64,000 nucleotides of DNA from Glycine soja (Eukaryota > Streptophyta > Magnoliopsida > Fabales > Fabaceae), in contig NC_041004.1 in NCBI RefSeq assembly GCF_004193775.1, positions 36,728,411-36,792,410 of the forward strand, given 5' to 3'. The notes below the pieces were generated by a model that worked only from the letters and a program-made list of their open reading frames with translations, was not told the origin of the DNA and ran no database searches. The translations under genes were made by a program, and so were the position numbers. Of the stretch, positions 24,801-36,716 are shown in pieces. The first letter of the stretch is position 1. Each line of letters opens with the position of its first letter.

Positions 24801-27800
24801 TATGCAGACAATAATGGGATTAACGCACCAATCCAAGATTATGAAAGGAGCCTTAAGTGTGATTCATTGCCATTATCTCACCTTTATTAGAGGAACAGCA
24901 CCACAGAATGTCAAATCAACGTATCCTACCAATAAGTTTTGATTTGAATGTTATTGAATTTCATCTCATTAAATTAAATAAGGTAAGGCATGAGATTTAA
25001 ATCTTATGAATAAAAAAATATAATTAAAAGAAAAAATTCTGATAAAACTGATCAATTAGATTATTTAATAAATATTAATTATCAATAAAACAGATAAATA
25101 TTTCGTATCAATCAATATTTTCATGTTGATGAATATAGTTTCTCTTCTTAATTAATTTCGTTTTACAATAGACCAAAACTGGAGACAATGATCAGTAGTC
25201 TGATTATTAGGAGAATATGAACTAAGCCAAGAGTACATAAAATACCACATCCAAATAGAGAACTTGCAATGAGAAAATAAATGAGCGTAGATTTCAATTT
25301 GATTAGAACAAAAAAGGGTGTGTTAGTTTCTAACTAATATATGGTTGGTTATTATTAATGATTTCAATTTCCTTCTATAATATATGGTTTTAATGATGTA
25401 CAAACCTTTTGATCTAAATATCATATCTTATGGTTGGCTATTATTAATGATTTTCTTTTTTTTAGAAGAATTCAAGAAGATGATAAGGACTCTCGATCTA
25501 TACATCAAAGTATGAGCCAAAAATTGCCAAACCTAATAAGAAAGCTAAGTACTATAAAGTTGATTGATGTCAGAAAGGCTAACACTTTTTCAAAAAGTTA
25601 AGATTGGGTTTTTCTTATGAATAATATTCATTAGTATTTTGTGAAGATCAAGTCTTGAGAAACTTATAAATGATTATGAAATATACTAAATAATTATGTG
25701 GTCGAATCATCACTGAGATTTTGAAGATTGCTCAAGTAATGAAAGTCCTGATGAACAAGCATAGCTTTAGAAATGTTAAATTTATGAAGCATCAAACTGC
25801 ATTTTCAAAAGATTTGTTACTTATGTAAAAAATGATCATTATAATATAAGTCAATTTTGCTATGAGAAGGAACATGAAAATAAAAATAATTGTTGGAGAT
25901 CTCACGTTAAACAATGATGATGCTAAAATATTTTATTATAATTCATATTTTAAAATAATATTAAAATTTATCTTAAAAGATTAATTTGTTGAGCCTATCA
26001 TGGCTCACCCACTATCCGACCATGATATTGGATCATTTACAAATATTCGTTCTTACAAATTTCACATTTTAAATATGGTCTTTGACATGAAAGGAGTATA
26101 TTAGAGATTATACAAGCCAAGATTGCTTGTGATTAAAAACATTGGATAATTGCCAATGGTGAATCATAAATCTATTGAACATTGACCAGAAAAGCAACTT
26201 GTCTACAATCACAAAGTTAAATTCTGAGTATCTTAAGAAATCAAGTTTCTCATCATTTGAACTCCACTCAAGTTTTCGATTGAAGATTCATTGAATCAAT
26301 TTAAGGAATTAAATAAAAATAATAAAAATCACAAATATTAGATAATAGTATTGTTCAATAAATATTAGAAATATAGTTAGAAATTACATATTATGAATAC
26401 TTTAAAAATGTCTAATAAATTCAAGAAAAATAAGGAAATGCTTCCATTGCTCAACACCGGGCTTAACGCATAGCTAGTGTGCCAATAAGGAGCTTATAAC
26501 TACCTATAACTGTCTCAAATGTCATAAGCATTTGCATGCGCTAGCAGACACTTGAATCTTACAACTTATAAATATGTATTTTGAGACCATTTTAGGGGAC
26601 TTTCATGACATTCACCGCTTTTAAAATTTCCTTCGTTTTCTCTATTCTTGTGGGTTCTTAATGTGAAACAGAGTTGGAGTTTTGGATTCTTAGAATTTTT
26701 CAACTTCTGACCCTAATCTTTTCAAAAAAGTGCGCACAGTACAGAAGTGCTTATGAGCCAAAGTTTTTATATAAGAAAGTCGAAGTATATATCTTATTTG
26801 ATACAAACTCTTTTTTTTTGCGGATCCATTGTAATATTGAGAAAAATTTTGGCATATCCACAAAAACCGGTCAATAATATCAAAATCAGATAAATTGGCC
26901 CAAACCAGCTTACTAATGGGATGGCCAAATACATTACAAAATTTTGCTTTCGCCAATGATCTAATTAGAGGAATAATTGGAAGGAGTTTTATTCTAGAAA
27001 TGAATGTGGAGCTTTGAATGGAGTGCTTCCATAAATTCTCTTCTTTCTCCATCCTATGCCAAGTTCATAATTTTATCTTTTTAGTCTTTTGTATTAGTCA
27101 AAATGGCAAGATCCAAGAGAAGGATGAATTAATTGGATCTTCAAAGATTTTATAAGGTCCCTCACAGGATTTTCAGAAACATTTAAATTGATTCTTTGAA
27201 ATTCTATTGACTCAATCCATTTCGCTGTGGGGTGTTGAATTTAAATATTACTCTTATTTAGTTTTCTAATGCAGTCCTTAATCAACCTTAATTGAGAGTG
27301 CCTAGCTACTAGTAATTCAAATTGTTTTTACAACACACAATCCATCAAGCTTCAAAATCTTCCACTTTTCTCTCCAAAGGCTTCATTTTTCCTAAGTCTT
27401 CAAGGGTAAAAGATGCTCACCTGTATTATTTTATTTAATTTTTACGGCTTAAAAAATGGCATGATGTTTGTATGGATTAAATGTGGCGTCTTGGTATTTT
27501 GATGGTTATTTTGGCCGTTTATGTTCGTGTGTGCCTATTTGTCTAGATTTATTAAAAAAATATTTTAGTTAATTAATATGATAAATAAATTAGTTACTAA
27601 TTAGAATAAATAAAATCATAACAAGAGTGGCTTATTTTTTAAGGAAAATATTTACTCTTAGTACTCATAGGTTAATTAATAGCTTTCTTTAAATTTTTTG
27701 TCAGTGAAAATTAACAATTAACAATATTTTTTTGGGGTTTAAAGGTTAAATCAGATGAAAGATTAGAGGTAATTAATAAAATCATTAATAGCCACTAACC

Positions 27801-28335
27801 CACCCATAGAGCTAGATAACATGAAAGATTAGAGGTGCAATTATTTCTTTTCATTTCTTAGATTCTCAATCCATTTGGTTGCAATCATTATTGCACAAAA
27901 GGTAGTTAATAGAGTTGGTCAAGTCATTCGCGAAATCCAAAACCTGCATGATATATGAATTTCATTTTTTTAGCTCGTTTAAAAAAGAGAATTTTTTAGC
28001 CTATCCCACATAACCCATGGGTTTTACCCATGGGCCTCACCGGTATTTTAACCTTTAATAAAAAAAATAATGTGTAATTTAACAAACATGGGAATATTAT
28101 TTATATTATATTATTTACACTTAGACTTATTTAGATTTAGATTTTATACTTTAGTTAATCTAAACTTGAGAACTTGATAGTTGATATTACCTATTTGTAT
28201 TGTATTTATTTTATTTGCATTTAGAATAATTTATTTAAACAATTCAGAACTTTTAAGATTTTTAAATTTCTTTTTGTGTGAATGTTGGTTGGCCCGCAAA
28301 ACCAGCAGGTTATACAAGACAGGTGGGGATTAAAA

Positions 28336-28336
<1 letters not shown>
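20778..28336. other. AT-rich intergenic DNA with small repeats, no gene recognised
   Basis: No gene can be supported. A block reading TATTACTCTAAATATTC(G/A)TTTATCTCTTTATAT occurs twice near 21676-21709 and 21816-21849; the second copy runs into a (TA)n(CA)n tract at 21845-21887. A motif TATGGTTGG(T/C)TATTATTAATGATTT occurs near 25340 and again near 25430. The minus-strand frame at 26690-27052 has 120 codons but no recognised domain, and I do not call it. Confidence 0.5.
21845..21887. repeat. Compound (TA)n(CA)n microsatellite
   Basis: A TA run passes into six CA units. It adjoins the second copy of a 34-bp direct repeat. Confidence 0.9.

Positions 28337-28364
<28 letters not shown>
28337..28364 (+). 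repeat. Poly-A run
   Basis: About 28 consecutive A residues, interrupted from ordinary sequence on both sides. It could be the tail of an old retroposon or a simple slippage tract; I see no source gene before it. Confidence 0.85.
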
Positions 28365-28366
<2 letters not shown>

Positions 28367-29005
28367 CGCTTAGAATGCAGGTTTCACAGGATGGACTTTA
28401 TGAATTGCTGGTTTCATGGGTATGGATTTTGCAGGGTGAACTTACCTACATACTTGGCTCTAGTAGTTAATTACCTTTGGGGGTTGGAGTTATTGTGATA
28501 GTCTATTTAGTAATATTCATTTTTTAAAAATCAGCAAAAGGAAGAGGACACAAGTGGGTGCCCAAAACCATTACAAAGTCAAAAGAGAAGATCGTTAGAT
28601 TGTAGTAACCTACGGTTATCCAGTATTAACAAGAGGTTATTTTGTAAATATTGGCTAACCAAAGGCACCAACCAACAACAATCAAGCAATTAAGGTTCAG
28701 TAATATTCATTTAATTGCATTTTATTATACATGTTTTCTTTTTTACAGTATATATTAGCTAGGTTCAGTACTTCTCATACTTTTATTTGAATAATATTCT
28801 TAGCTTTCTAAAAAAAATTGAGGAAAACATTTAACTACATGAAAAGGAAAATATATATATACATATATAAGAGATATATATTCACAAATATATATATATA
28901 TATATATAAGAGATTGTTTACTTTTAAAAATAAAGGGTTGAATTTATAATATATAAATTTCAACTTATATATTTCTGTTTATTTTCATAACAATTCAAAA
29001 TCTTA

Positions 29006-29009
<4 letters not shown>

Positions 29010-29057
<48 letters not shown>
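29010..29057. repeat. (TA)n microsatellite
   Basis: About 24 TA units in gene-free sequence. Confidence 0.95.
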
Positions 29058-29060
<3 letters not shown>

Positions 29061-31862
29061 CCTCATAATCCTATTTCTTATTTTTGTTATTATTTTTATA
29101 CGTAAATAAAAAAATATTTTTACATATAAAATTGTAATGATAAAAATGTTAAATACGATTATCAATTATTTTTAGCTCTATAACACTAGCTAGTCTTTCA
29201 AAATATTTGAAATCAATAATAGTTTTTTTTGTTGGACATACGATTATTAAATTTTAAATATTCAGGAAAATATATACATTTACTATTATACATAGATCAT
29301 TTTCATTTTTGAAAATATTTTTTAAACTAAAAGTATTTTGTACAGAAATTAATTATGTTTGAAAAGAGAATATCTGTAATAATATGATGGGATTAACTCT
29401 CCTACCAAAATATTTTCTGACTACAAAACTCATACTTGAGATTGAGATCTTACTTAATGTAGTTAATCAAGTATATATTACTTAAATCAATCATTTATTG
29501 ATAAATATTTTTTGTTTAATTAATATCTATAATATTTATTAAGCTTTAGTCTTTAAAAAATATAAAATTATTATTTTTAAACTCTTACCAAAACCTAATA
29601 TCATGCTATTTTTGTTAAATGTAAGAATTATTTTTTCTTATAAAAATTGAAATAAAATAATAATAAAAACGTTACTTTTCACGTACTAACTAGTATATAT
29701 TAACTTGAAAACTCAAATTTAGATTTCTAAATATTCTTTGACCAATTCTGAGGTATCCATGAATGGGATCGATTATGACAAGGTAGGTCTAAATCAGTCA
29801 ATGAGAAGATGACAACAAGCAGTGGGGTAGACGAAGCACAAATAAAGAAAGAGATGGATGGGGAAACGTAGAAAACTGCTTAAAAGAGAAGGAGAATAAT
29901 GTGTGAACTGAGTTTTGTACCACCTTTAAGCCTATGGTCTTCATCAATCGATCGATATAATACAAACTTTTGAACGTAGCTATAGACATATAGCATCCAA
30001 AGTAGGGGAGAGTTCGGGACAATAATAATACTTACAAACAACTTATCATCGCTAAACTCCTCAATGATTTTGAATCAAATAATTTGATAGACTCTGAAGG
30101 TACTTTTAAAGCTAGAAATTTCTTCTTTCCATATCATTGAGTGCGTTTCAATTAATCCTAATATTACAAATATAATTACACTAAACTTTAGAATTTTTTT
30201 GGATCATCATATTATCTCTGGGAAGTATCTAATTATTTTTTTAATAATTAATCTTTATTATTGAACAATCTAATTGACAACTTTTAATGAGATATCATTC
30301 TATATAATGAGAGAAAAAAGAAATATTATACTCATATGATATGATGTGATAAAAAAAGATAAAAAATAATAAATGTTAATGAAATATTTAAAATTAAAAA
30401 AATGGATAATGTGTCGTTACTCTTCTAGATCAATGAGACCAGCTTAATTTAGTACTGTACTTTTTTCAAGTATCTCTTTGAGAGAAGTTTGTGGGGGATA
30501 TATAAATTTAAATGTTTTAGCAACTATCATTTTCCAAGCTATTCCATATAGCCTTGATTTCATGGTGAGGATATGCTAGATGTTAGCCTGTTAGGTGTCC
30601 TTTTGTATTCTCCATGTCATGACTCGCCACTTCTAGTGTTGGATCAAAATTTAAGTCAAGATGCTTACTACTTATTCCACTAGTTTGCCCGTGTGATCCC
30701 TTGTGAGCATCACGTGTACCAGTCCCTACATGATTCCCTCTTAACAAGATAATATGTCAGGCTGGGCCAAAGTGATTCTCCCAAATTAATCATGTCTACA
30801 TCGGCATCTTTTTGAAAACACAACATCATAAGATGATGAGGAGAAAAATATCGTTTTTCTAGCCACCCAACTTAATTTGTCAGCTTATAATCAATCTGTT
30901 GAATCTTGATCATCTTATTATTAATTGAATGTGTGCATGATTGCTAAGGAAAAAAAAAACAAGAAAGCAAGAATAATCACATATAATTGTGTGACATTGT
31001 TCGTACTGCATGCATCGTATTCGTGTCTAGATAAAGAGGAATATATATTTATATACAAGTTCATTAAGAGCTTTGATAACCCCGAATCAACAAGACAACA
31101 ACCATGCATATATAACTTTTTAATGACATTGAGGATGCAAGCTAGGTAAACAATTACAATACATATTCCCTCGTGTAAATTTATAAATGGGTAATATTGA
31201 ATGATAGAAAGAGGGGGGAGGGGGAGAGAATGTGATGAATAATGTTATAGAAACATAAAAGATATTAAAAAAAGAATGCATGTGAGATTTCCTTCAATGG
31301 ATTAGGAGTGAATTATTCAAGTGTATTTCAATTCAAAACCTTAAAGCATTAAATGTATAAATCCTTTTTACGTATATGTTTGCCAACTTGGTTATTCATA
31401 CCAAATGTGAGAGATTCATTAACATTTGTTATTCCAAAAACCTCTCCCCAATCTACAAGTCCCTTTCACGTGGTAATTAAGTTCTCCGTTAAACGAAAAT
31501 CTTATTCCTTTTGTTCATAAGTATTGGATTTTGATACTACTTATATTTGTACTTCCATTTTACCTTACTTCAACCTTGTCAAGGAAAACATCCAATTCAA
31601 ACCTACAAGGACCCATCACCAATTTTATTGTTCAATAGTCATCTAAGTCTATCACTTGTTCATACCAAAGGTGTAGCTCTTATTAATTAGAGCATATAAT
31701 TTTTTGGTGGAATAATCGACATGTTATGATGATGCTGATTGATATTCTAGCTGGGTGTGGGTCTTAGTATAGAAGGATCAAGTTTGGTTAAAGGATTTAG
31801 AAAGGGAGCCAATTTATTATTTTTGTTACAATATTGTGGGTGGGTTTTCTTTTGGATTCCGT

Positions 31863-31911
31863 GGTTAGTTTCTATTTATATTCATCATGAGGGTATAAAT
31901 AGGAACTAACC
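31863..31911. repeat. Near-perfect 18-bp inverted repeat containing a TATAAATA
   Basis: GGTTAGTTTCTATTTATA at 31863-31880 is the reverse complement of 31894-31911 except for one base. The 13-bp loop lies between. The right arm contains TATAAATA, followed about 70 bp later by AATAAA-like sequence, so the segment could be a promoter remnant of an LTR rather than a functional hairpin. Confidence 0.6.
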
Positions 31912-32643
31912 TAGGGAAGACATCTGAATGTGTTTTGTATATGGGTTTATGAAGACTTCTCTATTCACACTAATCAATAAAAAAAATAGTAATAATTAAC
32001 ACGGATGCAGAAATAATGTGCCAGTAGATTTTGGCCGGTGAGGGAATAAACATCATTATGATTTTGCACATCATTTTTTTATCAGGTCTGATATATTTGA
32101 ACCCAAAAAAATTGTGAAATTTTTTATAAGTGATGGGACATGGTGACAGTGTTATTTCATTTTTCTTTTATTACAAGAAATTTAAATATGAAATAAACCT
32201 ACACATATAGTTAAGAATTTGTAATATTTTATTAAAATGCATTCTTGATTTTTTTTTCGTTATCAATCTTATATATATATATATATATAAGTGATGGATT
32301 CTTGATTTTAATAAAATATTACACGAAACGTATGAACATATAACATTTGGCAAACATTACTTTTCGCCACTATATATTAATGTACTAGCTATCCTCTTGT
32401 TTTTTTTTTTTTTGTCAAACTTTCATTCTATTAATATTACAAATGCCAGTTTTTTTTTATCAAACTTTATTATAATTCAATACATAATGAGAATACAAAT
32501 AAACTAAAAAAAACTATAAAAAATACCAATTAAAGCAAGATTTTGTAAAGTAATCATTATTGTTTCCAATATCAGTATTTAGAGTTTTTTTTATGAAGAG
32601 TATTATAGAATTATATTTTTACTTAACGTGACAGATCTTGACT

Positions 32644-32648
<5 letters not shown>

Positions 32649-32695
<47 letters not shown>
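32649..32695. repeat. (TA)n microsatellite
   Basis: About 23 TA units in gene-free sequence. Confidence 0.95.
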
Positions 32696-32697
<2 letters not shown>

Positions 32698-33120
32698 TTT
32701 AAGTTAATTTAAATTTAAACTCAAATTATAAAATAATATCATAATTTATTCTAGTGGTTAATAGTTGATTTATTGAGCCCATATTATTAGATGATTTATA
32801 GATGTTCAGTCTGGTAAGTTTTATTTATTTACGAGATATCTAATTAATCTAAATTCAACATGCATGATGGGATATAATAGAGATCTCATGTTGATTAATA
32901 TTTGTCAAAATAATTAATGGATATAAGTAGGAACAATCATTAATCCGTCATCCCATAAACTAGCATTTAGGTTGCTTAAGTCCAAACTCAATTGAATTCT
33001 AAAACTTATGATAAATTAATTTATTTTTTAAATTGATGTTGGTTGAGACTGTAAGGAAGAAGTCGTGAGATAAGAAACTAACAGGATCAAAACCACTGAA
33101 GGAACATATTTATTATGTTA

Positions 33121-34725
33121 CTTTTAGAGTAGGGGACCCGAATTTGAGTCTCTCTCTCTCTCATCACTTAACCCTAACACCATCCAAGAGGCTTATAGTA
33201 GGGGCCGGACCCGGCAATCACTCTCCTAACTCAAAAAAGAATTCTTCTATTCCATTGTTTCCCAACCTGACAATAGTGTCTTCACTCTTCAGCCTATCAA
33301 GTACACACTACTCTTCTTCTTTGCTTGGGACCTCAAAGCCTACTTCAAGCTCAAATATGGTCCCCAAGTAAGAACTCACTCCATCCCATGTGACTGCAAT
33401 GATCCTTTCTTTAGTTAAATATTAATTAGGTCAGCATTACATTTCTGCACTTTCCTTTCTCATATTAATTATTGTTACATTGAATTCAGTTCTATATACT
33501 TTTCTTTTTAGGAATTGAAGATAAGTAGCCAGAGGTTTAAAATAATTTACACTTTATATTTAACTAATTGAGCTATATTTTTTTATATTTAATTGTATAT
33601 ACTATATACTACTTATGAGTCTTACTTTTTGTGCTTTTTTATATTAATTATATTTTTAGTCTCTAATTTTTTGCATATTTTTATTTTTAGTTTCTGAACA
33701 AATTAAATTTTAATTGGTTCTAGTTTTTAATGTTTTTGTGTGGTTATGTTTTTAGTCCATATCATTAAATATCTCACAAATAATGATGTGATGGTCACAA
33801 TGAATGGCACTTGTTATTTTTTAAAATTGTGCAACTGCACTTCATTTTTTTTTTTCTGGTGATTTTAAAACACTTCATTTTCTTTTCTCATAATTTTGGG
33901 TTTAAAATGGTCATAAAAAATTTGGATGAATTGTTCAAAAGACATATTAAACTATTCCCAAATAATGCTTCTCATTATTATAATTCTCAAGAGTGTTTTT
34001 CCATTATCCAAAAGCAACCAAAATACAAGGGGAAACTCAAATTGAGACCGTGTTTTCGCCATCCATTTCTACCGTTGCTCCCAACCTCCGCCTCAGCCTC
34101 CTTTGTTGTCGCCTCTGCCTCCCTCACTGAAGACCAGAACATCGGCAATCTCTGTCTTTCATATCGAAAATATATTAAAAGTTCACTTTTATTTTGAAGT
34201 GAATTAATTGAAGTGAAAAAAGAAAGAGATACCAAGAAAAAAAATGTAGGAAAAAAAGTGACATATGTGGAAAAAGAAAAGATAATAAATAAAAATTATG
34301 AAATTGAGATAAAAGAAAAATTGAGTGTTATTTATGACAATTGCTTTCGTATTACATCTTCTCTATCATAATTTTATGATAAAAAAACACTAAAGATATA
34401 CTTATTTATTCTTTCATTTCATTTTGCATTCCATTTTCTTTTTACGTTTCTCTTTTTTTTTTTCATTACATCACTTATTACATTCATTACTTTCTCTTTT
34501 TAATATTTTATTCTTTCTATCTCTTTTTTTAACCCCATGTTAGAGTGGATGTTACAATATAACTCATTTGTTGTATGATAATATATAAAAGATAGATAAA
34601 TGTTATTTATATAATGAATTGTGCAATAAATTTTACAATAATTAAGAGAGAAAGAAAGAGAAAAGAAAGAAATATGAAATACAATAAATTCTTACAATAG
34701 AGAAATAGAGACACAAGTGTAATAT
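33121..34725. other. Intergenic sequence with two GC-richer patches
   Basis: Two short patches stand out by composition. At 33160-33380 one plus-strand frame has no stop from about 33225 and ends in CCCCAA followed by GTAAGA, which looks like an exon end. At 34040-34150 there is a Ser/Ala-rich frame. Neither resembles a protein I know, and no full gene model can be built. They could be exon scraps carried by transposons. Confidence 0.3.
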
Positions 34726-34977
34726 ACTAGTGATAACTGCTAAATAATAGTGAATTAATAGTGAAAAATTGGTCTAAAATTAACTTAGAATTAATTATTT
34801 AGTAGTTATTTATGCTTTAATTTGGAAAGATTTAATTAAATTGAATTTTTGGTTGCAGATATAAAATTGGAGGTGTAACAAGCAAAAAAGACAGAAAAAT
34901 TGAAGAAAAGAAGAAAATTTGAAGAAGGCCCAGTCCAATACACGCGCCTACAAAGGCCCAAAGCCCACTTCAGCAGC

Positions 34978-34985
34978 TATAAATA
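34978..34985 (+). promoter_or_regulatory. TATA box of the solo LTR
   Basis: TATAAATA in CAGCTATAAATAGAAAG, about 250 bp into the LTR and upstream of a CT-rich leader, as expected at the U3/R border. Confidence 0.6.
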
Positions 34986-35180
34986 GAAAGTCAGTCCAAG
35001 GGAAAAGACATCACCACAGAACCCCCTCTCCTAGGGGTTTCATTTACTCCCTTTCTTTCTTTCACTCCCTTCTCATTGTAAAGCCCTCATGACTATGAAA
35101 GGCTAAACCCCCTAGCTAGGGCCTGGCATGCCTAAAAAGTCATTGATGTATGGAGCATTTCAAGAGTTATCAATAAAAAG

Positions 35181-35614
35181 AGGAATTCCCTCCAGGTTCT
35201 TTTATTTATTTACCGTTCTTTCTTTTTACATCCTGTATCTCGGAACTTACTTTCTGTTAGGGTTTAATCCACTCGGGAGGGGGTAAAGCCTAACTAGGGA
35301 TAAGGAATGAATACTTGAATCTGTTTTAAGGGTTAGGCCACTCGGGAAAGGGTAACGCTTAAGAGAACACTAAAAGGAAGAAATTATCGGGTTATCTTTT
35401 AGAGGGGTTTCCTTCCAGGTTCTTTTATCTGCTTTTCTTTCTTGCTTATTCTGCATCTCGGACTTTATTTTCTGTTAGTCTTTAAGCCACTCGGGAGAGG
35501 TAAAGCCTAATTAGGGATAAGGAATGAATGCGTGAATCGGTTTTAAGGGTTAGGCCACTCGGGAGAGGGTAACGCTTAATAGAACAATAAAAGAAAGAAA
35601 TTATTGGGTTAGCA
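35181..35614 (+). repeat. Tandem duplication of about 215 bp inside the solo LTR
   Basis: Two adjacent copies, about 35181-35401 and 35402-35614, each begin GAGG(A/G)(A/T)TTCC, run through CCAGGTTCTTTTAT, CACTCGGGA and GGGATAAGGAATGAAT, and end near AAGAAATTAT(C/T)GGGTTA. They differ by small substitutions and indels. Confidence 0.85.
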
Positions 35615-36221
35615 TGACTTAATGCCCCAATGCTCATGCTTTAGCAAACATCTAGAATGTAATCCTAATGCATCTTAGTTATTGAGTCTTCGCAAAGGGC
35701 ATTTGGAAGATAGGTAATTAAGGTAGGCTTGTCATCCTGAGGCATCAGGGGCAAGTAGATGGATAGATGTGGGGCAGAATTAGTTCACTGGTATTGATAA
35801 CAGACAAATCCTGACTTCATATATCTAGGCTGATTAGACTTGTTAGGTTTTAGCAATTTTATTATATAGATTTTATTTTTCCTTTATTTGAATTTCGTAG
35901 AAGTAGTTATCTTTATCGCAATTTAAATATTTTATCTTCTAATTTTATCTTTTAATCTTATCTTTAAATCTTTTATCGTTATGATCTTTTATCTTCTAAT
36001 TTTATCTTTAAATATCTTATCTTTTCTTTATCTTATCTTCTATCTTTCTTTATCTTTTATTTTAAATTCTTATCTCTTGCTTTTAAATTGGATTTGCATT
36101 AATCTACGTACAAACAAAGTCCCTGTGAATTCGACACTCGGACTTCCGAGAATTTTACTACTTGTGACGATTTGGTACACTTACCAACGAGTTAACAACT
36201 AGGTATAAATTAGGTGAACAG

Positions 36222-36716
36222 TTTCTCCCCCCACAAAGTATAATTTTGTGTTATTAAGTCCTTCAAAGTATTAAAATTTCAATAAAATTCTGAAAATGTA
36301 ATTTATTTGTGACTTTAATCCTATCGTTTAAAGATTTTCATTAAAGTTAATGTTTATTCCCATGTGACATGTTGTTTGACCGGGAACACATAAAAAAGAT
36401 ATGTGGCAATCCAATGCATATGTAATAACTCATGGTGTACACGTAAATGAAAGGTAATACTTAGTTAGTGTCGTGATTGATTGGATAAACATGTGTACAT
36501 TGTCACATGTGCACCAAATTTTCGGTGTCATTCACATTTAAACTATCAATTACCACATAAAAAGATAACGTTCAACATAGGTACAAATGTTAATTTTAAT
36601 GAAATTTTTTTAACAACACATGAATAAAAGGATAAATAAAATACGCTTTGAGCTACTTTCTTAAATTTTTAATACTTTCAAAGACCTAAATAACAATCAA
36701 TTATACTTTTGAAGAG
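36222..36716. mobile_element. Fold-back MITE-like element
   Basis: The left end (CACAAAGTATAATTTTGTGTTATTAAGTCCTTCAAAGTATTAAAA region, 36232-36276) is inversely repeated at about 36671-36711 (as TTTTAATACTTTCAAAGACC and onwards). The similarity extends inward, with ATTTTCATTAAAGTTAATG-like and inverse blocks, giving a long stem. No coding capacity. Exact ends and TSD could not be fixed. Confidence 0.5.

Larger units (their letters stand above)
28365..33120. other. AT-rich intergenic DNA, no gene recognised
   Basis: It holds (TA)n runs at 29010-29057 and 32649-32695, an A-rich MITE-like segment near 30290-30420, and a strong hairpin at 31863-31911. No open frame looks coding on either strand. 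Confidence 0.5.
34731..36197 (+). mobile_element. Solo LTR of a large LTR retrotransposon (gypsy-like)
   Basis: The 1467-bp sequence opens TGATAACTGC and closes GAGTTAACA, and has TSD ACTAG on both sides (34726-34730 and 36198-36202). Inside are a TATA box (34978-34985), polyadenylation-type AATAAA near 35171, and a 3' end with the ATTCGACACTCGGACTTCC block that, from memory, is typical of long legume gypsy LTRs. No primer site or coding region is attached, so this is the product of LTR-LTR recombination. The superfamily call is inference from length and end motif. The open frame at 35981-36202 inside it is not a gene. Confidence 0.85.

Noticed and set aside
26690..27052. 120-codon minus-strand frame
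   Set aside because: No recognisable domain, no splice or promoter context, and it lies in repeat-like AT-rich DNA.
27915..28465. Possible hAT-like element with CCCATGGGTTTTACCCATGGG and poly-A inside
   Set aside because: Inverse similarity of the ends is weak and no TSD could be found.
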